Assembly: GCA_937998355.1 (NCBI GenBank)
Contig: CALLDI010000001.1
Coordinates: 168,436-232,435 of the forward strand
DNA: 64,000 nucleotides
Direction: 5' to 3'
Source: an uncultured Eggerthella sp.
GTDB lineage: Bacteria > Actinomycetota > Coriobacteriia > Coriobacteriales > Eggerthellaceae
Both the position numbers and the translations under genes were made by a program. Shown here in pieces: positions 10,193 to 18,834 of the stretch; the stretch's first letter is position 1; each line of letters starts with the position of its first letter. The notes beneath the pieces were generated by a model. The model made no database searches and was not told where the DNA came from. It worked only from the letters and a program-made list of their open reading frames with translations.

Positions 10193-10329
10193 GAGCGCTG
10201 CTCCCTTGGCTGATGGGTGGTCATAGTGTCAGTTCATTGTAACAAAAGCGCCCTTATCCGTTGGCACCTTCCGCGTGGCTCATGTTCGCGGCGCTGCGAA
10301 AATGCGCTATACTGCGTTACTAACGATTT

Positions 10330-10612
10330 CAAATGCGATGACGAAGACAGCACGTTTCGTCACGATCGTTCTCAGAGAGGGTTCCTGTGGCTGAAAGAAC
10401 CCAGCGATCGGAAGCGTGATTCCCTTCACCAGCAGTGTGGCTGAACGCGTAAGCCAGTAGGCTTCATCGGGTGCTCCCGTTATAGAGCGTATATGAGTGA
10501 TCTTCGTTCACGGCCCTCGGTCGATGCGAAGGTAACCAGGGTGGTACCGCGAGAGTTCTTCTCGTCCTTGGATCAGGGCAAAAGAAGAGCTCTTTTTCTT
10601 TTGCCTGAATCA
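10330..10612 (+). promoter_or_regulatory. T-box riboswitch of pheST (phenylalanine)
   Basis: The 473 bp between hisI and pheS hold a T-box leader. The hallmark AGGGTGGTACCGCG is at 10538-10551, inside an antiterminator that closes with CTCGTCCTTGG. An alternative hairpin at about 10573-10608 (GGCAAAAGAA pairing with TTCTTTTGCC) would act as terminator. Upstream, the AGAGAGG element near 10374 and the stem around 10380-10440 fit Stem I. The likely specifier is TTC at 10425-10427, followed by A, matching phenylalanine. Uncharged tRNA-Phe would stabilise the antiterminator and switch on pheST. A possible -10 (TATACT) is at 10308-10313. Exact boundaries are inferred. Confidence 0.88.
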
Positions 10613-10665
10613 CGGAAAGAAGCGAGAGGATCGTTGTCTCGCAAGCGATAAGGAAAGGCGAAAGT

Positions 10666-11727
10666 ATGTCGGTCATTGATGAAGTCTCCGCGTTGCAAAC
10701 TGCAACGCTTTCCGAGATCGAAGGGGCTGCCACGAGCGATGAGCTAGAAACCATTCGTGTCAAAGTGGTGGGAAAGTCTGGTAGCCTGACGGGCTATCTG
10801 CGCTCGATGGGTCAGGTCGCGCCTGAAGAGCGCGCTGAGGTCGGAAAGAGCGTCAATGCAGCGCGCAATCAGATCGAAGATGCGCTCGAGATGAAGAAGA
10901 AAGCGCTCGCGGGCGCAGAGCTCGAGGCGCGCATGCAAGCTGACGCGCTCGATATCACGCTACCAGGGCGTGCGCAGCAGATGGGTACGCGTCACCTGAT
11001 CAATCGCATCACTGACGAGATCGCCGAGGTGTTTTTGGGCATCGGCTATTCAGTGGCGACCGGCCCCGAGGTCGAGACCGACTACTATAACTTCGAAGCG
11101 CTGAACGCGCCCGCCGATCATCCCTCGCGCAGCATGCAGGATACGTTCTATGTGCGCGACCTTTCAGGTGAGACCACCAACGTGAAGGGCGAGTCCGACG
11201 TGCTTTTGCGCACGCAGACTTCGGGCGTGCAGGTGCACGCGATGGAGGATCAAGAGCCGCCCATCTACATCATCGCGCCGGGCAAGGTGTACCGTCGAGA
11301 TGTTGCCGACCCTTCGCACCTGCCTCAGTTCAACCAGATCGAAGGCCTCGTCGTCGATAAAGGCATCACCTTCGGTGACTTGAAGGGCACGCTCGATTAC
11401 TTCTGCAAGCAGATGTTCGGTGAAGAACGCAAGACGCGCTTCCGTGCGCACTATTTCCCCTTCACCGAGCCATCCGCGGAAGTGGATGTGAGCTGTGGCA
11501 TTTGCCACGGTGAAGGCTGTCGCTTCTGCAAGGGCACCGGCTGGCTTGAGATCTTGGGCTGCGGCATGGTCGACCCGAACGTGCTTCGCTATTCTGGCAT
11601 CGATCATGAGGTGTATTCGGGCTTCGCATTCGGCGTAGGCGTCGAACGCGTCGCGTGTCTCAAGTACAACGTCCCTGATCTACGTATGTTGCTGGAAGGC
11701 GATATGCGTTTCCTTCGTCAGTTCTAG
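10666..11727 (+). CDS. pheS: Phenylalanine-tRNA ligase alpha subunit
   Basis: PheS is the catalytic subunit of the alpha2-beta2 phenylalanyl-tRNA synthetase, a class II enzyme that charges tRNA-Phe. The 353 aa protein has the N-terminal coiled-coil arm for tRNA (about residues 1-90) and the class II core with RHLINRITDE (motif 1 region), RDLSGETTN, FNQIEGLVVD (motif 2) and FAFGVGVERVACLKY (motif 3). A cysteine quartet, CGICHGEGCRFC, near residue 285 resembles a zinc knuckle insertion. The ATG at 10666 follows AAGGAAAGGCG. pheT begins 9 bases after the stop, so the pair is an operon under the upstream T-box. Confidence 0.97.
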   Translation: MSVIDEVSALQTATLSEIEGAATSDELETIRVKVVGKSGSLTGYLRSMGQVAPEERAEVGKSVNAARNQIEDALEMKKKALAGAELEARMQADALDITLPGRAQQMGTRHLINRITDEIAEVFLGIGYSVATGPEVETDYYNFEALNAPADHPSRSMQDTFYVRDLSGETTNVKGESDVLLRTQTSGVQVHAMEDQEPPIYIIAPGKVYRRDVADPSHLPQFNQIEGLVVDKGITFGDLKGTLDYFCKQMFGEERKTRFRAHYFPFTEPSAEVDVSCGICHGEGCRFCKGTGWLEILGCGMVDPNVLRYSGIDHEVYSGFAFGVGVERVACLKYNVPDLRMLLEGDMRFLRQF

Positions 11728-11736
11728 GAGAAGAAC

Positions 11737-14235
11737 ATGAAAGTATCTCTTAAATGGTTGAAAGAATATGTGAACGTGCCGAGCGACCTGAAGGCGTTCT
11801 GCGATCGTCTCGACCTGACGGGAACGGGCGTGGAAGGCGTCGAGGTGGCTGGCGCGACCTACGATAAAGTGGTCGTGGGCCAGATCGTCGAGAAGAAGGC
11901 CCATCCCGATTCCGATCATATGTGGGTCTGCCAGGTGAGCGTGGGCGAGAACAACCTGGGCGAAGATGGTACGCCCGAGCCGTTGCAGATCGTCTGCGGT
12001 GCGCAGAACTTCAACGAGAACGATAAGATCCCGGTCGCGATGGTCGGCGCGGAGTTCGGCGATTTCAAGATCAAGAAGTCGAAGCTGCGCGGCGTGGTCA
12101 GCAATGGCATGAACTGCTCGGAGCGCGAACTTGGCCTGGGTTCCGACCACGATGGCATCATGATCTTGCCTGCAGATGCGCCCGTTGGCATGGCGTTCGC
12201 GGATTACCTGCAGCTCTCCGATAAGATCCTCGATCTGGAGATCACACCGAATCGCCCCGACTGCCTCTCCATGAAGGGCATGGCGCGCGAAGTCGGCGCG
12301 ATGTACGAAGAGGATTTTACCGATCCGCTTGATGACCCTATCTTCAATTTGGGCGAGAACCAGGATCTCGAACCGACCGCGAATTCGGTCGAGGTGACCA
12401 TCTCCGATCCTGCCCGCTGCGACCGCTACACCGCTCGCGTGATCGAGAACGTGAAAGTGGGTCCGAGCCCCGATTGGCTGGCAGAACGTGTCGCCGCGTC
12501 GGGTGCGCGCTCCATCAACAACATCGTCGATGCGACCAACTACATCCTTTTCCTGCTCGGTCAGCCGCTCCATGCGTTCGATTATGACAAGCTGGCGAAG
12601 GATGGCAAGGTCCATATCATCGTGCGTCCTGCTGAAGAGGGCGAGAAGCTCACCACGCTCGATGGGGAAGAGCGCACGCTCACGCCCGACATGAGCGTCA
12701 TCGCCACGCCTGAAGGCGCGGTCGCGTTGGCAGGCGTGATGGGCGGCCTCGAGACCGAGGTGACCGACGAGACCACCACCATCCTGCTGGAAGCTGCTAC
12801 GTTCGATCGTGCGCATACCAGCCGTACCAGCCGTAACCTAGGCCTTATCAGCGAGTCTTCGCTTCGCTATGAGCGCGGCGTGGACGACAATCCCATCGGT
12901 GCGTTCTCCGATGCGGCGGCAGCGCTCATCGCAGAGATCTCGGGCGGTACGGTTCGCCCCGGCATCGTGGATGTGTGGGAGCAGAAGACCGAGCCGATCA
13001 TGCTCGATTTCCGTATCCCGCGCTTCAATGCCATGATGGGCGCGCATATCGATCGTGATTACATCATCTCGACGCTCACGCGTCTGGGTTGCGCGGTCAC
13101 GGTGGCGGATGTTGCGACCTCGGAAGCGGCAGGCTGCGCTGAAGGCGAGCTGCTCCATGTGCTCGCACCCACGTTCCGTCCCGATCTCGAGCGCGAGATC
13201 GATCTCTACGAAGAGGTACTGCGCCTCTATGGTATGGACCGCATCGAGCCGACCTTGCCGGCAGGCGCTGGTCGTATCGGCAAGCGCACGGTGGCGGAGC
13301 AGAAGATCGAGAAGATCAACGATACCCTGCGCGCATCGGGTCTCAATGAGACGGTCACGTACTCGTTCGCAGAGCCGGGCGATCTGGATAAGCTGCGCAT
13401 GAACAAGAACGATCTGGGCATCCCGGTCGAGCTGCTCAATCCGCTCAATGCCGAACAGTCCATCATGCGCCAGTCCATCATTCCAGGGCTGCTGCATTCG
13501 CTAGCCTATAACCAGAGCCACGGCGTCAAGAACGTCCAACTCTACGAGATGGGTCGCGTCTTCTTCGCCTCCGAAGGCAAGAAGAAGCCCAAGGAAAAGG
13601 AACGCGTCGCTGCGGTCCTGGCGGGCGCCATGGGCGATCCTGCGTGGAATGGCACGCCAGCTCCGTTCGATTTCTTCGACGGCAAGGGTGTCATCGAGAG
13701 CCTGTTGCGCGAGCTCGCTACACCGAAAGTGCGCTTCAAGGCGCTCTCCGCTGAAGAGGCTCCGCATCTGCAACCGGGTCGCGCAGCGCAAGTGGTGTCG
13801 GGCGGTACGGTACTCGGGTGGGTCGGCGAGATCCATCCGCTCGCGGTCGATGCGTACGAGGCGAACGCTCCGGTGGTCGCGTTCGAGCTCGATCTCGATG
13901 CGCTCGTGAAGACGAGCCAGCCTTCGCGCGATTACGTCGACGTTCCACTCTTCCCAGCGGTCACGATGGACGTGGCCTTCGTGGTCGATGAGGCGGTAAC
14001 GAACGAGAAGTTCACGCAAGTCATGACCTCCGCTGGTGGTAAGTTGCTCTCGAGCATCCAGCTCTTCGATGTGTATCGTGATGCGGATCGTTTGGGTGCG
14101 GGCAAGAAATCCATGGCGTACGCGCTCGAATATCGTGCGGCTGATAAGACGCTCACGACCGAAGAGGTCAATAAGCAGCATGAGCGTCTCATCAAGAAGG
14201 TGTGCGGCGCAACGGGCGCCGAAGTCCGTTCGTAG
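11737..14235 (+). CDS. pheT: Phenylalanine-tRNA ligase beta subunit
   Basis: PheT provides tRNA binding and editing for the phenylalanyl-tRNA synthetase tetramer. At 832 aa it is full length. The order is an N-terminal tRNA-binding OB-fold (about residues 40-155), B3/B4 editing domain (about 215-395), B5 DNA-binding-like domain (about 410-490), catalytic-like core with the LRLYGMDRIE block, and a C-terminal ferredoxin-fold anticodon-binding domain ending near residue 830 (DVPLFPAVTMDVAFVVDE onwards). It is coupled to pheS with a 9-base gap and shares its T-box control. A GC-rich hairpin at 14270-14288 follows and may terminate the operon. Confidence 0.97.
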   Translation: MKVSLKWLKEYVNVPSDLKAFCDRLDLTGTGVEGVEVAGATYDKVVVGQIVEKKAHPDSDHMWVCQVSVGENNLGEDGTPEPLQIVCGAQNFNENDKIPVAMVGAEFGDFKIKKSKLRGVVSNGMNCSERELGLGSDHDGIMILPADAPVGMAFADYLQLSDKILDLEITPNRPDCLSMKGMAREVGAMYEEDFTDPLDDPIFNLGENQDLEPTANSVEVTISDPARCDRYTARVIENVKVGPSPDWLAERVAASGARSINNIVDATNYILFLLGQPLHAFDYDKLAKDGKVHIIVRPAEEGEKLTTLDGEERTLTPDMSVIATPEGAVALAGVMGGLETEVTDETTTILLEAATFDRAHTSRTSRNLGLISESSLRYERGVDDNPIGAFSDAAAALIAEISGGTVRPGIVDVWEQKTEPIMLDFRIPRFNAMMGAHIDRDYIISTLTRLGCAVTVADVATSEAAGCAEGELLHVLAPTFRPDLEREIDLYEEVLRLYGMDRIEPTLPAGAGRIGKRTVAEQKIEKINDTLRASGLNETVTYSFAEPGDLDKLRMNKNDLGIPVELLNPLNAEQSIMRQSIIPGLLHSLAYNQSHGVKNVQLYEMGRVFFASEGKKKPKEKERVAAVLAGAMGDPAWNGTPAPFDFFDGKGVIESLLRELATPKVRFKALSAEEAPHLQPGRAAQVVSGGTVLGWVGEIHPLAVDAYEANAPVVAFELDLDALVKTSQPSRDYVDVPLFPAVTMDVAFVVDEAVTNEKFTQVMTSAGGKLLSSIQLFDVYRDADRLGAGKKSMAYALEYRAADKTLTTEEVNKQHERLIKKVCGATGAEVRS

Positions 14236-14269
14236 GCTTTCGAGCGGAGGCTCGACTTGATACGATGTG

Positions 14270-14294
14270 AGGGGCGCATTGGCGCCCCTTCTTC
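14270..14294 (+). terminator. Hairpin after pheT
   Basis: A 7-bp GC stem (GGGGCGC and GCGCCCC, 4-base loop) is followed by TTCTTC. It is a likely weak terminator of pheST, lying 35 bases past the stop codon and directly before the next gene. Confidence 0.5.
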
Positions 14295-14312
14295 ATACTG
14301 GAAAGGAAATTC

Positions 14313-14774
14313 GTGGGAAAGCTTCTCTCGTTCGACGCGAGCAAATATTCGAAATGGCAGGCGCGCATGTTCTATTGCTGCGCGTTCATGTTCGTGCTCG
14401 CGGTCGTGATGGCTACGGTGGGCACGGTCTTCGTCGTGCTCGCAGAATTCTTCGGCATCAAGTCGTCCGACCTCATCCCCGGGGTCGTGCTGGGCGGAGA
14501 AACGCTCGTGGCGGGCATCATCGGCATCGCGGTCGCGATATCGGGCATCATCGGTGCGAAGGACCCCAGCAAGATCACGGTCTTCTTCTGGATCGTGACG
14601 CTCTATGGTCTGCTCGAGCTATGGGATCTCGCCAGCAAGATCTCGCAGGGGCAGCTCAACCCAGCGGCGGTCATCACGTTCCTCATCGTGATGTTCTTGG
14701 TCGCATGTGCCTGGAACGTGCGTGGTCAAACGGGGTATTTCGACAACCACCCTCATCCTGGCGATCCTGAATAG
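14313..14774 (+). CDS. Small four-helix membrane protein, function unknown
   Basis: This 153 aa protein is not assigned to a family I can name. It starts with GTG at 14313, preceded by GAAAGGAAAT. Four hydrophobic segments are visible at about residues 20-45, 58-82, 88-105 and 117-133, with short basic N-terminal (FDASKYSKWQ) and polar C-terminal (DNHPHPGDPE) ends, so it is an integral membrane protein. Glycine-rich helix two (VVLGGETLVAGIIGIAVAISG) is the most distinctive stretch. It stands alone between pheST and the divergent fluC pair, so context gives no function. The coding call rests on ribosome binding site, codon usage and a coherent topology. Confidence 0.7.
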   Translation: MGKLLSFDASKYSKWQARMFYCCAFMFVLAVVMATVGTVFVVLAEFFGIKSSDLIPGVVLGGETLVAGIIGIAVAISGIIGAKDPSKITVFFWIVTLYGLLELWDLASKISQGQLNPAAVITFLIVMFLVACAWNVRGQTGYFDNHPHPGDPE

Positions 14775-14854
14775 GCGCTTCCTGGCGCATTCGAGCGTTA
14801 TGTTCGAACCGAGCTTCTATTTCTCGATATGGGCTTTTAGTCGGGAGCGTCTTC

Positions 14855-15223
14855 TCAGAGCAGGCTGCTCGCGAGCGCGAAGCCGACTGCGGCAGCACCG
14901 AGCGTGCTCGCGTATGTGACCCCTAAATAGGCGAAACAGCGACCATAGCGCTTGGTCGCGAATAGCGTCACCGCTTCGAAGTTCATAGTGGCGAGCGTCG
15001 AGAATCCGCCAAGGAATCCCACGGTCAGCGTAAGGCGCAGGGCATCATCGAGCGAAAGCGGCATGACCATGCCTGCCGCGAAGCAGGCGAGCAGGTTCAC
15101 GATCAGCGTTGCGAAGGGGAACTGTTCGGGTAGGTGACGCTTCAGCACGCGTGTGAGCAAGCCGCGGGCGAGTGCCCCTAGTGCGCCTCCGAGCGCGATC
15201 CCTATGAAGGCCAGGAGACTCAT
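14855..15223 (-). CDS. fluC: Fluoride exporter FluC/CrcB, second of a pair
   Basis: FluC proteins form dimeric fluoride channels that let fluoride leave the cell. This 122 aa protein has four transmembrane helices and the family motifs NLLACFAAG (usually N-x-x-G-C-F) and GFLGGFSTLATMNFE (usually G-G-x-T-T-F-S-T-F-x-x-E). Its start codon overlaps the stop of the upstream fluC by 4 bases (ATGA). In Gram-positive bacteria such paired genes generally encode oppositely oriented subunits of a heterodimer. I saw no fluoride riboswitch upstream of the pair. Confidence 0.93.
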   Translation of the reverse strand: MSLLAFIGIALGGALGALARGLLTRVLKRHLPEQFPFATLIVNLLACFAAGMVMPLSLDDALRLTLTVGFLGGFSTLATMNFEAVTLFATKRYGRCFAYLGVTYASTLGAAAVGFALASSLL

Positions 15224-15792
15224 CGCTCTCTCCTGTCTTCATGATCGAACGTTCCTGAGTTCGAAGCGGGTCCGTTCGTTCGTTTCGCGCGCTGCATCTC
15301 CAAGTGATGCTGGATGCGGCGCTGCTGAAGGTGCTTGAGGCGACGGTAGGCCAGCAGCGTGCACGTGCCCCACCCTGCGATCGATGCGAGGAACGTACCG
15401 AAGACGGTCGCTGCAACATAAGTTGCGAACAGCAGGTATTCTCCTGCTTGCAAGAGCGCGAGGCTTTCAGTGCAGAATGCGGAGAGCGTGGTGAAAGCGC
15501 CGACCAATCCAACGCCGATCCCACGAGCGATCGCATGCGGGATGTGCACGCGGCGATCGAACCATTGATAGACGATGTAGATGATGTAGCAGCCGATCAG
15601 ATTGATGAGCAACGTGGCGAGCGGGAAACCATTCGTTGGAAGAACTAGATCGAGCACATAGCGCAACGTCGCGCCGATCGCGCCCATCACGAGCACGGTC
15701 GCGTAGAGGAAAGCGGATGTGGCCATCACTTTATTGCCTGATGAGCCAGGACTGACTGAGGGGGAAACGGATTGTTCATCAGGAGATCGCAT
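15220..15792 (-). CDS. fluC: Fluoride exporter FluC/CrcB, first of a pair
   Basis: This is the upstream partner of the overlapping fluC pair. Its core (about residues 25-150) has four transmembrane helices and the motifs GAIGATLRYVLD, LLINLIGCY and VGAFTTLSAFCTE, containing the pore and filter residues of FluC channels. The C-terminus carries an unusual basic, histidine- and arginine-rich tail of about 40 residues. The annotated start (15792) gives 190 aa with a 22-residue polar leader. A second ATG at 15726 (MATSAFLYA) would give a length closer to typical FluC; neither has a strong ribosome binding site. Confidence 0.92.
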   Translation of the reverse strand: MRSPDEQSVSPSVSPGSSGNKVMATSAFLYATVLVMGAIGATLRYVLDLVLPTNGFPLATLLINLIGCYIIYIVYQWFDRRVHIPHAIARGIGVGLVGAFTTLSAFCTESLALLQAGEYLLFATYVAATVFGTFLASIAGWGTCTLLAYRRLKHLQQRRIQHHLEMQRAKRTNGPASNSGTFDHEDRRER

Positions 15793-15959
15793 GCGACCAT
15801 TCTAGTAGAACCAGTCGCTCGTGTGCTCCATGGACCTTCACTCGGACTCGAATGCGCATTGTTTTGACAGCTTCGTGTCGGTAACGGAAGCTCTCTACAA
15901 GATGCGCTACACTACTCGAACGAAAAGATATTTCTGCTCTTCGGACGAAAGGAAACGAA

Positions 15960-16388
15960 ATGAGCAACGAAGGAAAAAAGGTACGTGTCAATTATGTCGG
16001 CACGTTCGATGATGGTACGGTCTTCGATTCATCGATCGATCGTGGCGAACCGCTGGAATTCACGTGCATGGCTGGCATGATGATCCCTGGTTTCGATGCA
16101 GCTGTGAACGAAATGGAAGTAGGGGAGACCAGGAAGGTCCATATCCCCGCGGCGGATGCCTATGGTGAACGTGACGAGCAACTGGTGCAGCGCATTCCGC
16201 GTGAGAACGTGCCAGACGTTGACGATCTGCCCATCGGCCAAACGGTCTATATGCAGGCTCCTGGTGGGCAGGCATTCCCTGTCAAAGTGGTCGAGATCAC
16301 GGATGATGATGTGGTCTTCGATATGAATCACGAAATGGCAGGCAAGGATCTGAACTTCGAGATCACGCTCGAAGAGATCGTCGATTAA
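15960..16388 (+). CDS. FKBP-type peptidyl-prolyl isomerase, SlyD-like
   Basis: This 142 aa cytoplasmic protein catalyses cis-trans isomerisation of prolyl bonds. The N-terminal FKBP half (VRVNYVGTFDDGTVFDSS, then PGFDAAVNEMEVGE) is interrupted by an insert-in-flap domain (about residues 70-120) and resumes with the DMNHEMAGKDLNFEI block typical of SlyD. It lacks the His/Cys-rich metal-binding tail of E. coli SlyD and ends at EEIVD. The ATG follows GAAAGGAAACGAA. A bidirectional hairpin 46 bases downstream separates it from the converging dapB-like gene. A -10-like ATGCGCTACACT lies at 15901-15912. Confidence 0.93.
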   Translation: MSNEGKKVRVNYVGTFDDGTVFDSSIDRGEPLEFTCMAGMMIPGFDAAVNEMEVGETRKVHIPAADAYGERDEQLVQRIPRENVPDVDDLPIGQTVYMQAPGGQAFPVKVVEITDDDVVFDMNHEMAGKDLNFEITLEEIVD

Positions 16389-16433
16389 GAGCCTTTTCGC
16401 CCGTACGCACGCGCATTTACGACGAATCTGGAT

Positions 16434-16466
16434 CAAAGCCCCGATCGAAACGGTCGGGGCTTTGAT
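16434..16466. terminator. Bidirectional terminator between slyD-like and dapB-like genes
   Basis: AAAGCCCCGATC and GGTCGGGGCTTT form a strong GC stem flanked by A and T runs on both sides. It is placed between converging genes and can end transcription in both directions. Confidence 0.85.
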
Positions 16467-16514
16467 CTGTCATGCACGCGAATCGCGGCTGTGGCGGCTC
16501 GTTTCGGAGGCGCG

Positions 16515-17267
16515 CTACACGTCCAAGCTCTTCAAGACGTCCTGCATGGTGAAGAAACCTTTCTTGCCTGCGATGAAGTGAGCAGCGAGCACTGCGCCAT
16601 TGGCGAAGGCGCTGCGCGAGAAGGATTCATGGATGATGGTGATGCGCTCGTTCTCGCTCGCGGCAGTAAGCTCGTGTACGCCTACGTAACCGCCCGCACG
16701 CATGTACGAGATGCTCACGTCGTGATCTTCGGCGGCATTCGCGATCATCTGCGCAGTGGCGGTAACAGGAGCCTTGTCCGCGCGATGACGTTCCATGATG
16801 GCGAAATCGAAATCGGGCAGCAATCGTGAGAGTCTGCGCGTTACTTCGATGAGCAGATTGATGCCGAGCGTGATGTTCGGCGCGTAGACGATGCCGATGC
16901 TCCCGTCGTTCGCTTTCTTCTGCATGGCTTCGAATGCGGATTCTTCGTGGTTGGTGGTGCACACGACCAGATTGCAACCGACCTTGCAGCAAAGATCGCA
17001 CAGCTGTGCTGTGAACTTCGAACTTGAGAAATCGATCAGCACCTCAGCCTCCTTCATAGCGGGATGGCTCGCTGCTTGCGAGATCGGAACGACCGGACAT
17101 GCATGCATTCGCTTGCTGGGGTATTTGAGGGCTTCTGCGATGGTGCGTCCGGCAGCATCGCTCTCATCTCGACAGATCGCACACACGAGCGTGTCGTCAG
17201 TCTTCTCGATGATGTATTCGGCGAGCGCTCTGCCCGCTTTACCTAGTCCGCTGATAGCGATCTTCAC
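16515..17267 (-). CDS. DapB-like dihydrodipicolinate reductase
   Basis: DapB reduces 4-hydroxy-tetrahydrodipicolinate in lysine and diaminopimelate synthesis. This 250 aa protein has the family layout: N-terminal Rossmann start (VKIAISGLGKAGRAL), VLIDFSSS, VYAPNITLGINLL and a C-terminal GGYVGVHELT. I chose GTG 17267 because GGAGGGG sits 5 bases upstream; the ATG at 17285 overlaps that ribosome binding site. The catalytic stretch is unusual: DapB normally has HH-x-x-K-x-D-x-P-S-G-T-A, but here it reads RHRADKAPVTATA, with the first His, the Lys spacing and the SGT altered. It may be a diverged paralogue. No other dap gene is nearby. Confidence 0.75.
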   Translation of the reverse strand: MKIAISGLGKAGRALAEYIIEKTDDTLVCAICRDESDAAGRTIAEALKYPSKRMHACPVVPISQAASHPAMKEAEVLIDFSSSKFTAQLCDLCCKVGCNLVVCTTNHEESAFEAMQKKANDGSIGIVYAPNITLGINLLIEVTRRLSRLLPDFDFAIMERHRADKAPVTATAQMIANAAEDHDVSISYMRAGGYVGVHELTAASENERITIIHESFSRSAFANGAVLAAHFIAGKKGFFTMQDVLKSLDV

Positions 17268-17617
17268 GGTACCCCTCCATCGCATACGATTCGCTCAAGC
17301 CCGAGAGCATTCGCTGGCGTTCGTGGCGGAGCATGGTCTTCGACCCCGAACAGAGCACTGAGCTTCATCTTTCGAGCGCCTTCGTTTCGATCAGGTAAAA
17401 AGTTCGCAGAGAACCAATGCCTTCGATCGAGGATGAATTCGCTCAACATGTTCTTTTATATTCGGATTTCATATACGATCATACCGCAACGTGCGGTAGT
17501 TCTGCCTTCTCTACATGATTCCCGAACAAAATTAAGAAGTTCACGATGCGCACAATAGGAGTATCATCTATAGATCAGTCTTCATCTTATGATCGCTCGA
17601 GAAAGAAAGGATTGGCT
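17268..17617 (+). promoter_or_regulatory. argC upstream region with dyad
   Basis: This 350-bp gap between the divergent dapB-like gene and argC holds no convincing gene. A dyad, TACCGCA-acg-TGCGGTA, is at 17482-17498, with an AT-rich segment just upstream (17452-17476). It is a candidate operator for the arginine cluster, but I do not see a standard ARG box, so this is only a position to test. Confidence 0.35.
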
Positions 17618-18679
17618 ATGAGTTTATTGACTGGCATCATCGGTGCTACTGGATTCGCAGGAGCTGAACTGGTCCGAATCATCTCTCGCCATCCTGAATT
17701 CGACCTTCGTGTGATCACGTCTTCGACTGATGAAGGCATGGCCATTTCCGAGCTCTATCCCGCGCTCGAAGGCGTGTGCGATCTTGAGTTCGAGGCTCAT
17801 AACACCACATCGCTGGCGGATTGCGATGTCGTCTTCATGGCAACGCCGCATACGGCGGCCATGACGCTCGTTCCCGATCTGTTGGCAGCGGACGTTTCCG
17901 TCTTCGATCTTTCGGCGGATTTTCGTTTGAAGGACCCTGCGGTCTTCGAGAAATGGTACGGAACGCCTCATACGGCCACCGATCTGCTCGAGCGGGCATT
18001 CTTCGGCTTGCCCGAGATCACGGAGGCAGCGCTCGAGGATGCGCATAAACTCCACGCACAGCATCATCCTACGTTGGTCGCCTGTGCAGGTTGCTACCCA
18101 ACGGCTACTTCGCTCGCAGCGTGGCCCGCAGTGGCGCTCACCGAGGGCATCGTGGTGGTCGATGCTATCTCCGGCGTGACCGGGGCAGGGCGCAGTGCGA
18201 ACGCGCGCACGCATTTTTGCAATGCGAACGACAACTTCGAGGCTTATAGCGTCGCCTCGCATCGCCATACTCCCGAGATCGAACAGATCCTCGGCGTCGA
18301 AGGGCGACTGGTATTCACGCCGCATCTCGCGCCCGCGAACCGCGGACTGCTCTCTACGGTAACGATGCAGCTCACCGCCGAAGCGCGCGAGCAGCATACG
18401 CTCGAGTCGCTCCATGCGCTCTATGCTGAGACCTTTGATGACGACTATCCGTTCGTCACCGTCTTACCGCTCGGTCAGATGCCGCGCACTGCTTCGGTGG
18501 TGGGTACGAACAATGCCCATATCGGCATCGCGTATCAGGAATCGACCGGCACGCTCATCGCAGTATGCGCGATCGACAATCTCTGCAAAGGCGCTGCTGG
18601 CCAGGCGGTCCAGTGCGCTAATATCGTTTGCGGATTCGATCAACGATGCGGGCTCGACCTGGTGGCGCTTCCTGTTTAG
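17618..18679 (+). CDS. argC: N-acetyl-gamma-glutamyl-phosphate reductase
   Basis: ArgC reduces N-acetylglutamyl phosphate to the semialdehyde with NADPH, the third step of arginine synthesis. From ATG 17618 it is 353 aa; that start has AAAGAAAGGATTGGCT upstream and gives the conserved N-terminus TGIIGATGFAGAEL, a dinucleotide-binding motif. The catalytic cysteine is C159 in ACAGCYPT. The later stretch SGVTGAGRSA and histidine-rich SHRHTPEI also match the family. A longer reading from 17546 adds 24 residues without family match and was rejected. It is first in argC-J-B-D-G-H, all on one strand. Confidence 0.96.
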   Translation: MSLLTGIIGATGFAGAELVRIISRHPEFDLRVITSSTDEGMAISELYPALEGVCDLEFEAHNTTSLADCDVVFMATPHTAAMTLVPDLLAADVSVFDLSADFRLKDPAVFEKWYGTPHTATDLLERAFFGLPEITEAALEDAHKLHAQHHPTLVACAGCYPTATSLAAWPAVALTEGIVVVDAISGVTGAGRSANARTHFCNANDNFEAYSVASHRHTPEIEQILGVEGRLVFTPHLAPANRGLLSTVTMQLTAEAREQHTLESLHALYAETFDDDYPFVTVLPLGQMPRTASVVGTNNAHIGIAYQESTGTLIAVCAIDNLCKGAAGQAVQCANIVCGFDQRCGLDLVALPV

Positions 18680-18834
18680 GGAGTAGCCGGTCGGCGCGTC
18701 GCCAAAGCGCGTGAGCGTTTTCGTTGCACCGAACCAGTTCGAGCGTTTCTCATCCCATGCAGCATTTCGCTGTGTCTTTTGAAAAATCTGCACCCAAGCC
18801 TTCATGCAGGGCTCTCTGATAAAAGGATAAGACC

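Noticed and set aside
15793..15959. Fluoride riboswitch in front of the fluC pair
   Set aside because: The short upstream region does not contain the conserved crcB motif elements on the minus strand.
17264..17449. 61-codon minus-strand frame upstream of the dapB-like gene
   Set aside because: It has no ribosome binding site, overlaps the dapB-like start and shows no leader-peptide features such as repeated lysine codons.
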